Below the pieces are notes generated by a model. That model did no database searches, had not been told where the DNA came from, and saw nothing but the letters and a program-made list of their open reading frames with translations. From the NCBI GenBank assembly GCA_016718565.1, contig JADKCZ010000005.1:124001-188000 (forward strand): a DNA stretch of 64,000 nucleotides. Reading direction: 5' to 3'. The translations under genes were made by a program, and so were the position numbers. Numbering within the stretch: position 1 is the stretch's first letter; every line of letters starts with the position of its first letter. Below, one piece after another: positions 25,566-33,552 of this stretch. Origin of the DNA: Anaeromyxobacter sp. Lineage in GTDB: Bacteria > Myxococcota > Myxococcia > Myxococcales > Anaeromyxobacteraceae.

Positions 25566-27422
25566 GTGTCCGCACCGCCCGCCCCGCACGCCGATCCCGC
25601 CGACGACCAGTCCATCATCGGGACGCGCCTGGAGCGCGGCCTGGTCACGTTCTTCCTGCTGGCCATGATCGCCCTGCCGGCGGCCTCCACGCTGGCGCGC
25701 CGCTTCCTGGGGCGCGAGCTGCCGGGCAGCTCGGTGCTGGCCCAGCACATCACCCTGTGGGTGGGCTTCCTGGGCGCCCTGCTGGCCACCTCGTCCGGCC
25801 GCCACCTGGCGCTCTCCACCCTGGCCATGGTGCCCGAGGGGCGCTGGCGCCGCGCCGCCCACGCCTTCGGCCACGCCGCCAGCGCGGCCGCCTGCGCCCT
25901 GATGGCCTGGGCCTCGGTGCTGCTGGTGCGCGCCGAGTGGGACAGCCAGGGGCAGGTGGCCTTCGGCATCCGGGTGGCCTGGAGCCAGCTGGTCATGCCG
26001 GCCGGCTTCGTGGTCATGGCCTGGCGCTTCGCCTGGCTGGCCGGCCAGGGCGAGCGGGCCGAGCGGTGGACGGGGCGGCTGCTGGCCCTGGTGGCCGCGG
26101 CCGCCGCCTTCGGGCTCGGCTGGCTGCCGGCCACCGGCACGCTGGTGGGCGCGCTGCTCTTGCTCACGCTGGCCGCCTTCCTGCTGGGCGCGCCGGTCTT
26201 CGTGGCCATGAGCGGCGTGGCCATGGCGCTCTTCTTCCGCGAGGGGGGGGCCGAGACCATCGCGGCGGTGCCCACCGCCACCTTCAACCTGGTCTCCTCC
26301 GCCACCCTGCCCGCCATCCCGCTCCTCACGGTGGCCGGCTACGTGCTGGCCGAGGGCGGCGCGGCCCGCCGGCTGGTGCGCGCCTACAAGGGGTTCTTCG
26401 GCTGGATGCCGGGCGGCCTGGCGGTGATGGCCACCGTGGTCTGCGCCCTCTTCACCACCTTCACCGGCGCCTCGGGCGTGACCATCCTGGCGCTGGGCGG
26501 CCTCATCCTGCCGGCCATGCTGGAGGAGAAGTACCCGGAGGGCTTCAGCCTCGGCCTGGTCACCGCCGCCGGCTCGCTCGGCCTGCTCTTCCCGCCGTCC
26601 CTGCCGGTCATCCTCTACGCGGTGGTGGCCGGCGCCCCCATCGACCACCTCTTCATCGGCGGGCTCGTGCCGGGCCTGCTCATGGTGCTGCTGGTGGCCG
26701 CCTACGGCGTGGTGGTGGGGGTGCGGGTCAAGGCGCCGCGCCAGGCCTTCAACCCCCGCGAGGCCTTCCGCGCCCTGTGGGGCGCCAAGTGGGACCTGGG
26801 GCTGCCCACCCTGGTGGTGCTCTCGGTGGCCTCCGGCTACGCCACCATCGTGGAGTCGGCCGCGCTGGCGGCGGCCTACTCCATCCTGGTGGAGGTGCTG
26901 GTCTACAAGGAGCTGAAGCCCGTCAAGGACCTGCCGCGGGTCCTCTCCCACGCCGCCACCCTGGTGGGCTCGGTGGTGCTGCTGCTCGGCACCGCCCTGG
27001 GGGTCACCAGCTGGTTCGTGGACGCCGAGATCCCCACCCTGCTGGTGGAGTGGATGACCACCCACGTGCAGAGCCCGGCGCTCTTCCTGCTGATGCTCAA
27101 CGTGGTGCTGCTGGTGCTGGGCAGCGTGCTCGAGATCTACTCGGCCATCGTGGTGCTGGCGCCGCTGGTGGCGCCGCTGGGCGTGGCCTACGGCATCGAG
27201 CCCATCCACCTGGGGGTGGTCTTCCTGGCCAACCTGGAGCTGGGCTTCCTCTTCCCGCCCATGGGGCTCAACCTCTTCCTGGCGGCGCAGCGCTTCCAGA
27301 AGCCGCTGCCGGCGCTCTACCGGCACGCCTTCCCGTTCCTGCTCATCATGTCGGCGGGCGTGCTGGCCATCACCTACCTGCCGGCCATCACCACCGGGGT
27401 GGTGCAGCTCTTCACGCGGTAG
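25566..27422 (+). CDS. TRAP transporter fused permease (DctQ-DctM)
   Basis: A protein of about 618 residues joining the small DctQ-like part (four TM segments, roughly residues 15-170, including LAQHITLWVGFLGALLATSS) to a full DctM large permease (residues ~175-618, with GAPVFVAMSGVAMALFF, FGWMPGGLAVMATVVCALFT, TAAGSLGLLFPPSLPVILYA and LGFLFPPMGLNLFLAAQRF). The GTG at 25566 is preferred; a GTG at 25506 would extend it by 20 residues into the space needed for the divergent promoters. It imports the ligand captured by the DctP protein encoded divergently. Confidence 0.9.
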   Translation: MSAPPAPHADPADDQSIIGTRLERGLVTFFLLAMIALPAASTLARRFLGRELPGSSVLAQHITLWVGFLGALLATSSGRHLALSTLAMVPEGRWRRAAHAFGHAASAAACALMAWASVLLVRAEWDSQGQVAFGIRVAWSQLVMPAGFVVMAWRFAWLAGQGERAERWTGRLLALVAAAAAFGLGWLPATGTLVGALLLLTLAAFLLGAPVFVAMSGVAMALFFREGGAETIAAVPTATFNLVSSATLPAIPLLTVAGYVLAEGGAARRLVRAYKGFFGWMPGGLAVMATVVCALFTTFTGASGVTILALGGLILPAMLEEKYPEGFSLGLVTAAGSLGLLFPPSLPVILYAVVAGAPIDHLFIGGLVPGLLMVLLVAAYGVVVGVRVKAPRQAFNPREAFRALWGAKWDLGLPTLVVLSVASGYATIVESAALAAAYSILVEVLVYKELKPVKDLPRVLSHAATLVGSVVLLLGTALGVTSWFVDAEIPTLLVEWMTTHVQSPALFLLMLNVVLLVLGSVLEIYSAIVVLAPLVAPLGVAYGIEPIHLGVVFLANLELGFLFPPMGLNLFLAAQRFQKPLPALYRHAFPFLLIMSAGVLAITYLPAITTGVVQLFTR

Positions 27423-27532
27423 GGCGGGACCGGCCCGGACCGGGCCTGGAGTCCCCACCACCGTGTGACACCGGGCCACACCCGCCCCGGCCCGAACGGC
27501 CGATACCAGCGGGATTGCTGGGGCCCACCCGC

Positions 27533-27548
27533 TGGCGCACCCCGTGCA
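27533..27548 (+). promoter_or_regulatory. Weak sigma-54-like promoter candidate
   Basis: TGGCGC-N5-GTGCA keeps the GG and GC dinucleotides ten nt apart, as in the -24/-12 consensus (TGGCAC-N5-TTGCA). It is 26 nt before the RG-repeat gene start, which leaves a very short leader. Chance matches are likely in GC-rich DNA. Confidence 0.25.
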
Positions 27549-27573
27549 GTCACGCCTGGCAGGAGGTCACACC

Positions 27574-28419
27574 ATGCGCTCCACGCTCGTCGCGCTCACC
27601 CTGCTGCTCACCCCGCTCGCCTCCGCCCAGGCCAGCCCCCACGTCGGCGTGTCGGTCGGCGTCGCCATCCCAGGCCTGTCCATCGGCCTGAACGTCCCGT
27701 CCTACCCGGAGCTGGTCCAGGTGCCGGGCCACCCCGTCTACTACGACCCGCGCGGCGACTCGAACTACTTCTTCTCCGATGGCCTGTACTGGGTGCTCTC
27801 CGACGACCGCTGGTACTCCTCCGAGTGGTACGACGGCCCGTGGCAGCTGGTGACGCCCGAGTACGTCCCCTCGGTGGTGCTGCGGGTGCCGGTCCGCTAC
27901 TACCACCGGCCGCCGGCCTACTTCGCCGGCTGGCACCGCGACCGGTCGCCTCGCTGGGGCTCGCACTGGGGCACTGGCTGGGAGCGCCACCGCTCCGGCT
28001 GGGACCGGTGGGACCGCCACTCCGCCCCGCGCCCCGCGCCGCTGCCCGTCTACCAGCGCCAGTACGCCGGCGACCGCTACCCGCGCGCCTGGGAGCAGCA
28101 GCGCGCCATCCACGCCGACCACTCGCGCGGCCGGGGGCATGACGACTTCCGCTCGAACGGGCGCTCCAGCGACGACCGCGGGCGTGACCGCGGGGTCGAC
28201 CGCGGCGGCGGGCGCGTCGATCGTGGGCGCGATGACCGCGGGGGCGATGACCGTGGGCGCGATGACCGCAGGGGCGACCGTGGGCGCGATGACCGCGGGG
28301 GCGACCGCGGGCGCGATGACCGCGGGGGCGATCGTGGGCGCGATGACCGCGGCGGCGACGACCGCGGGAACGGCCGCGGCCGTGACCACGACGACGGTCA
28401 CCGCGGCGGGCGCCGGTAG
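27574..28419 (+). CDS. Secreted protein with Arg/Asp/Gly repeat tail
   Basis: A 281-residue exported protein. A signal peptide (MRSTLVALTLLLTPLASAQA) is followed by a Tyr/Trp/Pro-rich region of ~100 residues (VPGHPVYYDPRGDSNYFFSD, WYSSEWYDGPWQLV, VPVRYYHRPPAYFAGWH). The C-terminal ~80 residues are a low-complexity tail of about five 9-residue units like RGRDDRGGD. The Tyr/Trp-rich part resembles small periplasmic proteins of unknown role found in many delta- and beta-proteobacteria. The tail is highly charged and probably disordered. AGGAGG at 27561-27566 supports the ATG. No partner is evident next to it. Confidence 0.8.
   Translation: MRSTLVALTLLLTPLASAQASPHVGVSVGVAIPGLSIGLNVPSYPELVQVPGHPVYYDPRGDSNYFFSDGLYWVLSDDRWYSSEWYDGPWQLVTPEYVPSVVLRVPVRYYHRPPAYFAGWHRDRSPRWGSHWGTGWERHRSGWDRWDRHSAPRPAPLPVYQRQYAGDRYPRAWEQQRAIHADHSRGRGHDDFRSNGRSSDDRGRDRGVDRGGGRVDRGRDDRGGDDRGRDDRRGDRGRDDRGGDRGRDDRGGDRGRDDRGGDDRGNGRGRDHDDGHRGGRR
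28225..28365 (+). repeat. 27-bp coding tandem repeats
   Basis: GGGCGCGATGACCGC begins at 28225, 28255, 28282, 28309 and 28336. The spacings are 30, 27, 27 and 27 nt, so copies differ by whole codons. They encode the RGRDDRGGD units of the preceding feature. An overlapping open frame reading Met-Thr-Ala-Gly repeats is a by-product. Confidence 0.85.
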
Positions 28420-28436
28420 CGCACACGACCATGCCC

Positions 28437-28462
28437 CTGGAGGCCCCGCCCGGGGCTTCCAG
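28437..28462 (+). terminator. Hairpin after RG-repeat gene
   Basis: CTGGAGGCCCC (28437-28447) pairs with GGGGCTTCCAG (28452-28462) around a 4-nt loop with one G-U pair. It lies 18 nt past the stop codon. Confidence 0.6.
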
Positions 28463-28653
28463 CCCATGCGACCTGCGGTTCCGCATCGATTCGGCCCGCG
28501 AGCCCGGTCCCCGCGGGGTCACCCGGCCGTTCGAACGAGGCGGCCGATCACACGCCGTCCGGATGGGGACCCGGCGCTCCGCGCCAGCACCCGGCCGCCA
28601 CGGCGGCGAGCCGCGCCACCTGGCGACCAGGCGCCGACCAGGCAGGGGGCACC

Positions 28654-28848
28654 GTGGGACGTGAGGCGCAGGTGCCGTGCACCGTGGACGGGACGTCCGA
28701 GCCCGTGAACGCCCTGCTGGAGTCCACCGCCCTCATCCTGCGCGGTATGGGCATCCAGCGGCGCTTCGACGCGACCGCGCCGGCTGCGGCGCTGGAGGGC
28801 GCCATCACCAGCGGCCACGCGGACGCCGCCCGATACACGCGGCGTTGA
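28654..28848 (+). CDS. Short ORF, possible degenerate gene fragment
   Basis: A 64-residue frame with a GTG start and AGGGGG just upstream. VNALLESTALILRGMGIQRR resembles the N-terminal part of a myxobacterial family of unknown function whose members read roughly 'ALLE(S/T)xELxFRG..RxxxP' and continue for 80-150 residues. Here the similarity ends near residue 45 and the remainder (SGHADAARYTRR) looks random. It is therefore best seen as a truncated remnant, or a small gene at most. The family match is from memory. Confidence 0.35.
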   Translation: MGREAQVPCTVDGTSEPVNALLESTALILRGMGIQRRFDATAPAAALEGAITSGHADAARYTRR

Positions 28849-28869
28849 ACCGGATCCGGCGGCGGCCGG

Positions 28870-29448
28870 TCAGAGCGTGACCACCTTCGCCCGGATGATC
28901 CAGTCGCCAGTGAGACCCAGGCTGGCGGAGTCCAGCCACTCGCCGGCGGTGAAGATCCAGTTCCGACCACCCGTGATGCTGCCGTCGCCATCGCGCGCCA
29001 CCGACGGGAGCGCGGCGTCCTGGAAGCGAAGGGCGACCCGAACGCGCCCGGCGGGCAGGGTGACGGCCGCGCCCGTGAGGTCGATCTCCTGGAAGGCGTC
29101 GTCGCTGGCGGTGACCTGGTAGTCGGCCGAGTGGACGAGGGTGCCGGGCGCGGCCGCGCCGGTGTCGGCGAAGACTCGCAGGGTCACCGTGCGCACCCCG
29201 GGGGCGCCGCCGAAGAGAAACTGCACCGAGTTCACTCGGAAGGCGCGGTCCACCGGCCCGAGCGTCACCGCGGCCTCCTCACCGGCCACGAAGCCGGCCT
29301 GGAACGTGGCCCCCGACCCGTTGAAGCCGTCGATGAGCAGCGTGGAGGCCACGCCCCCGCCAGGGTCGGAGGACCCGCCGCCGCAGCCGGCGAGGAGGAG
29401 GAGGAGACCGGCCAGGGGGGCGCTCACGGCGAGGTGGAGTCTGGTCAT
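28870..29448 (-). CDS. Lipoprotein, beta-rich, unknown function
   Basis: A 192-residue lipoprotein. The ATG at 29448 gives a clean lipoprotein signal with lipobox LAGC (Cys22) followed by GGGSSDPGGG as a spacer. The mature part is beta-rich (RVNSVQFLFGGAPGVRTVTL, RVFADTGAAAPGTLVHS, EIDLTGAAVTLPAGRVRVAL, DGDGSITGGRNWIFTAGEW), resembling extracellular beta-sandwich domains found in secreted metazoan and myxobacterial proteins. No catalytic motif is seen. It reads in the same direction as the collagen-like lipoprotein gene upstream, 106 nt away. Confidence 0.75.
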   Translation of the reverse strand: MTRLHLAVSAPLAGLLLLLAGCGGGSSDPGGGVASTLLIDGFNGSGATFQAGFVAGEEAAVTLGPVDRAFRVNSVQFLFGGAPGVRTVTLRVFADTGAAAPGTLVHSADYQVTASDDAFQEIDLTGAAVTLPAGRVRVALRFQDAALPSVARDGDGSITGGRNWIFTAGEWLDSASLGLTGDWIIRAKVVTL

Positions 29449-29554
29449 GTGACCATGCTGGCAGGGCCGTGCGTCGTCGTCGAGGGGCCGCCGAGGCCCC
29501 CCTGGCGTCGTGGCCAGCGGCGGCTGGCCGGACCCGGGCACCGCCCCGGCCGAT

Positions 29555-31480
29555 CTACGGCTCCGCCATGATGGTCACCGGCCCTGCCGCGCCGTCGGGG
29601 CCGCGCTGGCCGTCGAAGCCGCTGGTCCCATCCATCCCATCCTGGCCGTCCAGCCCGCCCCGCAGGAAGCTCGTCCCGCCGCGGTGATCGCTGCAGGCGG
29701 TGCTCGAGCCACCCCGGCCGCCCTTCCCGCCGTCGCCGCCCCTGCCTCCCTCGCCGCCGCGGCCTCCCGACCCTCCCTGGCTCCGCACCGTGGTGCGCAG
29801 GACCTCGATGAGCCCCGGCAGCAGCGCGCCGCAAGCGCTCACCGTCACCTGCACCGCCCCGCCCGGACCTCCCGGACCACCGGCGCCCCCGTCGCCGCCG
29901 CGGTGGCCGTGCCCGCCCGGTGAACCGCTCCGCCCGTGGCTCGACGGGCAGGAGGCGTCCTGGCCATCCAGCCCCGGCTGGCCATCCATGCCCTCCGGCC
30001 CGGCGTGCCCTGGCCTCCCCGATCCACCGCGGCTGGTCACACGAAAGGCGGCGACGTCGGGCTGCTCCACCACCGCCAGGCGGCGGGTCGGCCCCGACCT
30101 GACGGCGTAGGTGAGGCGCCCCGCCGCCCCCGCCTCCACCCGCACCACCAGGTCCGGCCCCGCGCCACCGGCGGCCTCGCCCTCCAGCGCCAGCTCGGCC
30201 GGAGGCAGGAAGGCCAGCGGCCACCTCAGCACCGCCACCTCCCGCCCGGCGACGCGGAGCGGCAACACCAGATCGTCTGTGCCGGCCAGCGGCACCACCT
30301 CGGCGGCGCCCAGGGAGTCGCCCAGGTGCAGCGCCCCCGCCTCGTCGAGGCGGGCCAGCGGACCCTGGACCGTGAGCTCGGCCGGCGCCAGGCAGGGCGA
30401 CGGGTCGAGCTCCCGGGGGTCGGCGCACAGGGTCACCGGCCGCGAGAGCCCGGCCAGCTGCAGCCACAGCGCTCCGCGCAGCGTCACCTCCGGCAGCACG
30501 GCCAGCGGCTGCGGCCCTGCGGATCTCGCCAGCAGGCGAGCCGTCTGCGCCGCCACCCGCTGCTCCACCACCACGCTGCGCGCCGGCACCCTGCCCGGCT
30601 CGAGCCAGGCGCGCACCAGGGCGTGCCGCGCCAGCGCCACCGGGTTCGCGCCCCCGAGCGCCAGCAGCGCCTCCACCTCGGCGGGGCGCTGGCGCACCTC
30701 TCCGAAGGGCGAGGCCTGGACGTGCAGGCGGATGACCCGGCGCCGCGCCTCCTCGCGCAGGGTGGCCCCCGGCAGCCGGTCGGCGCAGCCGCGCAGGGCC
30801 GCCTCGTCGCCCGCTGCCGCGAGGCGGTCGAGCAGGGCCTGATCGACCGGCTGCCCTCCCCAGTCGCCTCGCTCCAGGCCGAGCACCAGCTGGAGCGCCT
30901 CGGCCTGGCGCCGACCGGTCGGGCCCAGCCGCTCCCTGGTGAGGTCCTGCTCGAGCTGCTGCTCCAGGGCGCGCAGGTCGGCCGCGCCGGCGGCCAGGCC
31001 GGGCGGGCGCTCGGCGTATGCCCGCACGACGGCCTCCAGGCGAGCCTGGGCCAGCGGGTCCGACTCGAGGCGGGTGTCGCGCAGCAGGTCCCGCGCTGCC
31101 CGCAGGACGTCGGAGAGGAGCGGGGCGGCCGCGGCCTGGCCGGAGGTGCGGAGCAGCAGGCCCACGCAGGTCCGCCAGCGTCCGGGCCGGAGCCCCCCGT
31201 CCCGGAGCCCGCGGTCCAGCGCCTTGCGTACGGCGCCGTCGGCCAGCCGGAGGTGCGGCCCGTCACCGTCGAGGTCGCAGACCGCAGGTGAGGCGTCGAC
31301 CTGCCCGAGGTAGGCGGTCAGCGCGGCCCCGTCCCCGTGGCCGGCCAGCTCGGCCGCCGTCATCGGCACCGGGTACTGCCGCGCGGCGCACCCCGCCGCC
31401 AGCGCCAGCAGGAGCCAGGCGCCCGAGCAGGCGACCGGGCCGCCACGCCGCGCCGCGCCCCACCACGTGCCACCGCCCAT
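29555..31480 (-). CDS. Collagen-like lipoprotein
   Basis: A 641-residue lipoprotein. The ATG at 31480 (GGGAGG just upstream) gives a signal peptide ending LALAAGC with Cys31. An ATG at 31537 is an alternative and would add 19 residues. Residues ~40-330 are helical with Leu/Ala/Arg repeats, ~330-480 are beta-rich, and from ~483 to the end there is a Gly-rich collagen-like region with Gly-x-y runs (GRPGHAGPEGMDGQPGLDG, GRSGSPGGHGHRGGDGG, GGRGGEGGRGGDGGKGGRGG). Two pairs of Cys flank parts of this region. The Gly-x-y region probably forms a rod or triple helix at the cell surface. Confidence 0.8.
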   Translation of the reverse strand: MGGGTWWGAARRGGPVACSGAWLLLALAAGCAARQYPVPMTAAELAGHGDGAALTAYLGQVDASPAVCDLDGDGPHLRLADGAVRKALDRGLRDGGLRPGRWRTCVGLLLRTSGQAAAAPLLSDVLRAARDLLRDTRLESDPLAQARLEAVVRAYAERPPGLAAGAADLRALEQQLEQDLTRERLGPTGRRQAEALQLVLGLERGDWGGQPVDQALLDRLAAAGDEAALRGCADRLPGATLREEARRRVIRLHVQASPFGEVRQRPAEVEALLALGGANPVALARHALVRAWLEPGRVPARSVVVEQRVAAQTARLLARSAGPQPLAVLPEVTLRGALWLQLAGLSRPVTLCADPRELDPSPCLAPAELTVQGPLARLDEAGALHLGDSLGAAEVVPLAGTDDLVLPLRVAGREVAVLRWPLAFLPPAELALEGEAAGGAGPDLVVRVEAGAAGRLTYAVRSGPTRRLAVVEQPDVAAFRVTSRGGSGRPGHAGPEGMDGQPGLDGQDASCPSSHGRSGSPGGHGHRGGDGGAGGPGGPGGAVQVTVSACGALLPGLIEVLRTTVRSQGGSGGRGGEGGRGGDGGKGGRGGSSTACSDHRGGTSFLRGGLDGQDGMDGTSGFDGQRGPDGAAGPVTIMAEP

Positions 31481-31669
31481 GTGGCCTCCCGGCTCCGCGA
31501 GGTCCTGGCTCACTCGCCAGGCGACCTTCCGGGGCATCGTACCCTCGGTCTGGCCTGGCGTGGTGAAGGGCCGGTTGCGCGGCGGTGAAGGAGCGTGACG
31601 GCCGGGGGCGGGGCGCCGGGGGCGGTCAGGGCGGCGGGCGATCGGGGCTGCGGCGGCATGCACGCGAGA

Positions 31670-31699
31670 AGGGCCGGCCGCCTCGCCGGCGCCGGCCCT
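31670..31699 (-). terminator. Hairpin downstream of small membrane protein gene
   Basis: AGGGCCGGC (31670-31678) pairs with GCCGGCCCT (31691-31699) around a 12-nt loop. It is 49 nt beyond the stop of the minus-strand gene at 31748. The rest of the ~270 nt up to the collagen-like gene shows no other signal. Confidence 0.5.
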
Positions 31700-31747
31700 C
31701 CCTCGCTGCTCCGCGCGGTCTGCCCGGACCCGCGCCGCGCTGGCTCG

Positions 31748-32158
31748 CTACTCGCCGCGCTTCGCCTTGATCTCCCCCTCCAGCTTCTCGATCTCGGGCG
31801 TCACCGGCGCGTCCTTCTTCTCCTCGTCCTTGTGGCCGGCCAGGTAGGCCGCGCCGGGAGCCAGGTCGGGCGCCACCGAGGCGGCCAGCGACGAGGCGCC
31901 CTCGGCCACGTGCCCGGTCACCTTCATGACCAGGGCCTGGGCGAAGAGCGCGAACCCGATGGCCGGCAGGAACATGAGGAACGCCAGCCCGACCACCGGC
32001 ACCACCAGGAAGAGCGCCGGGAAGGGCACCGAGACGTACTTCGCCGTGGCGGCGCCGGACAGCGTGCCGCCGCCCTCGGGGACCACCTCGATGGCGAAGC
32101 TGCGGGTGTTCAGGTAGTAGCCGCTCGGGACGCTGCTGGTGCCGTTGAAGGTCGTCAT
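31748..32158 (-). CDS. Small membrane protein, unknown function
   Basis: A 136-residue protein beginning MTTFNGTSSVPSGYYLN. The central part is hydrophobic (FPALFLVVPVVGLAFLMFLPAIGFALFAQAL, two close TM segments or a re-entrant hairpin). The C-terminal tail is charged (GHKDEEKKDAPVTPEIEKLE). No signal peptide precedes it, so the N-terminal 45 residues with a GGGTLSGAATAKYVSVP stretch are soluble. AAGGAA precedes the ATG at 32158. I do not recognise a family. It stands alone between the collagen-like gene and the transposase. Confidence 0.65.
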   Translation of the reverse strand: MTTFNGTSSVPSGYYLNTRSFAIEVVPEGGGTLSGAATAKYVSVPFPALFLVVPVVGLAFLMFLPAIGFALFAQALVMKVTGHVAEGASSLAASVAPDLAPGAAYLAGHKDEEKKDAPVTPEIEKLEGEIKAKRGE

Positions 32159-32296
32159 GGGTTCGTTCCTTTCTGAGAGGACTATCCGCCTTTCGCGCGC
32201 GCTCCGATATTGGGCCAAGGCCCGGCTTCCGCTCCTTTGAGTCCGGTGCCGCGCCACGGCGGGCGACGGAGCCGCCCGACCCGGAGTCCGGAGCAC

Positions 32297-32320
32297 GGCC
32301 TCGGGTGATCACCCGAGGCC
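32297..32320. repeat. 24-bp perfect palindrome near RAYT gene
   Basis: The 24 bases are exactly self-complementary, centred on TGATCA (32306-32311) with outer arms GGCCTCGGG and CCCGAGGCC. It lies 134 nt upstream of the RAYT start. Nearby imperfect palindromes include TTGGGCCAAGGCCC at about 32210 and CCGGAGTCCGG at 32281-32291. The palindrome could be a REP-like target of the transposase, an operator or a hairpin. Confidence 0.8.
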
Positions 32321-32453
32321 CGCTTGACCCCCCGCCCCCGCACCCAGAGTTCCGCGCGGAAGACCCTCGTTCGCGGCGCGGACCCTGGTGCAGCCGATTC
32401 CCTGGTGATTCCGAGGGCCGCTCACGGCACGCGTCCTGCCTTGGCCCCAGGGC

Positions 32454-33332
32454 ATGACCGCGCCAAGGCAGATCCTCCCGGGACGCTCCTACCTCATCAC
32501 CCGTCGCTGCCTGCTCCGGCACTTCTTCCTCCGCCCCTGCGCCGCGGTCAACGAGGTCGTCGCCTACGTCCTGGCCCTCGCGGCCCAGCGCTACGGCGTC
32601 CAGGTCCATGCCTACTGCGTCCTCTCCAACCACCTCCACCTGGTCGTCACCGACCCCCAGGCCCGCCTCCCGGCCTTCCAGCAGTACCTCGCGTCCTTCG
32701 TCGCTCGCGCCCTCAACGCCCACCTCGGCCGCTGGGAGTTCTTCTGGGCGCCCGGCAGCTACAGCGCCGTGGCCCTTGGTTCGCCCGGGGACGTCGTCGC
32801 CAAGGCCGCCTACACCCTCGCCAACCCCGTCGCGGCTGGCCTGGTCAAGGAGGGGCGCCTCTGGCCGGGGCTCTGGTCGAGTCCCGACTCCATCGGCACC
32901 ACCATCCGGGTGCAGCGCCCGGCCGGCTTCTTCGACGAGGAGGGGCTGCTCCCAGAGTCCGTCGATCTCGAGTTGACCGTCCCGGCTGGCTTCAGTTCCA
33001 CCCAGGACTTTCGCGACCAGCTTCAGGCCGAGCTCCGCCGGCAGGAGCAGGCGGCCCGCGACCGGCACCCCACCTTCCTCGGCGTGGTCCGAGTGCGGGC
33101 GCAGAGCCCGTTCGGCCGGCCGGAGCCCGACGAGCCACGCCGTCAGCTCGTGCCCAGGGTGGCGGCGCTGGACAAGTGGAAGCGGATCGAGCTCCTCCAG
33201 CGCCTGAAGAGCTTCCTCACCGGATACGCCGAAGCGCTCGACGTCTGGCGCGCCGGCCCAGTGGACCCGATCTTCCCGGCCGGGACCTACCTGATGCGCG
33301 TGGCGCACGGCGTGGCCTGCGCGCCTGCCTAG
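32454..33332 (+). CDS. RAYT: Y1 (IS200-like) single-strand transposase
   Basis: A 292-residue REP-associated tyrosine transposase. The N-terminal Y1 domain holds PRQILPGRSYLITRRCL, the HUH-type motif NHLHLVV (two His) and the catalytic Tyr in AAYTLANPVAAGLV, the pattern of RAYT proteins. The C-terminal ~120 residues are charged, with DKWKRIELLQRLKSFL, and are typical of the delta-proteobacterial members. RAYTs are usually single-copy and domesticated rather than parts of an IS. No second IS gene or matching ends are seen. Start ATG 32454 gives MTAPRQIL. Downstream 33333-33552 (about 220 nt) holds no recognised feature. Confidence 0.85.
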   Translation: MTAPRQILPGRSYLITRRCLLRHFFLRPCAAVNEVVAYVLALAAQRYGVQVHAYCVLSNHLHLVVTDPQARLPAFQQYLASFVARALNAHLGRWEFFWAPGSYSAVALGSPGDVVAKAAYTLANPVAAGLVKEGRLWPGLWSSPDSIGTTIRVQRPAGFFDEEGLLPESVDLELTVPAGFSSTQDFRDQLQAELRRQEQAARDRHPTFLGVVRVRAQSPFGRPEPDEPRRQLVPRVAALDKWKRIELLQRLKSFLTGYAEALDVWRAGPVDPIFPAGTYLMRVAHGVACAPA

Positions 33333-33552
33333 GCACCCGCTCCGAGCCGGTTCCCCGTCGCCAGCCGCGAGCCTCCACCGATGGAGACCCGTGAAGAGGG
33401 TCGCGGTGTGCCCCGCGCGAGGCCCGACGGCCGAACCGGCGCTGCTTCGGCGGCCGCGACGCACCCTCCCTGCTCCCCTCAACCCTCGGATCCGCCCTGC
33501 ACGCCCCATTGGGGCACCGCGGGGACCCCGGGGAGCGGGGGCCGTCCGCGGA

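Noticed and set aside
27431..27451. Terminator after the TRAP permease (GGCCCGG-A-CCGGGCC)
   Set aside because: The single-base loop does not allow a stable hairpin.
28139..28708. A Met-Thr-Ala-Gly repeat frame of 189 residues
   Set aside because: It is the alternative reading of the RG-repeat tail of the secreted protein, without start signal or homologue.
32454..33332. Complete IS200/IS605 insertion sequence
   Set aside because: No tnpB, no matched ends or target duplication, and the C-terminal part is typical of domesticated RAYT proteins.
33333..33552. tRNA or small RNA gene downstream of RAYT
   Set aside because: No cloverleaf pattern, no TTCRANYC-type T-arm and no promoter could be found.
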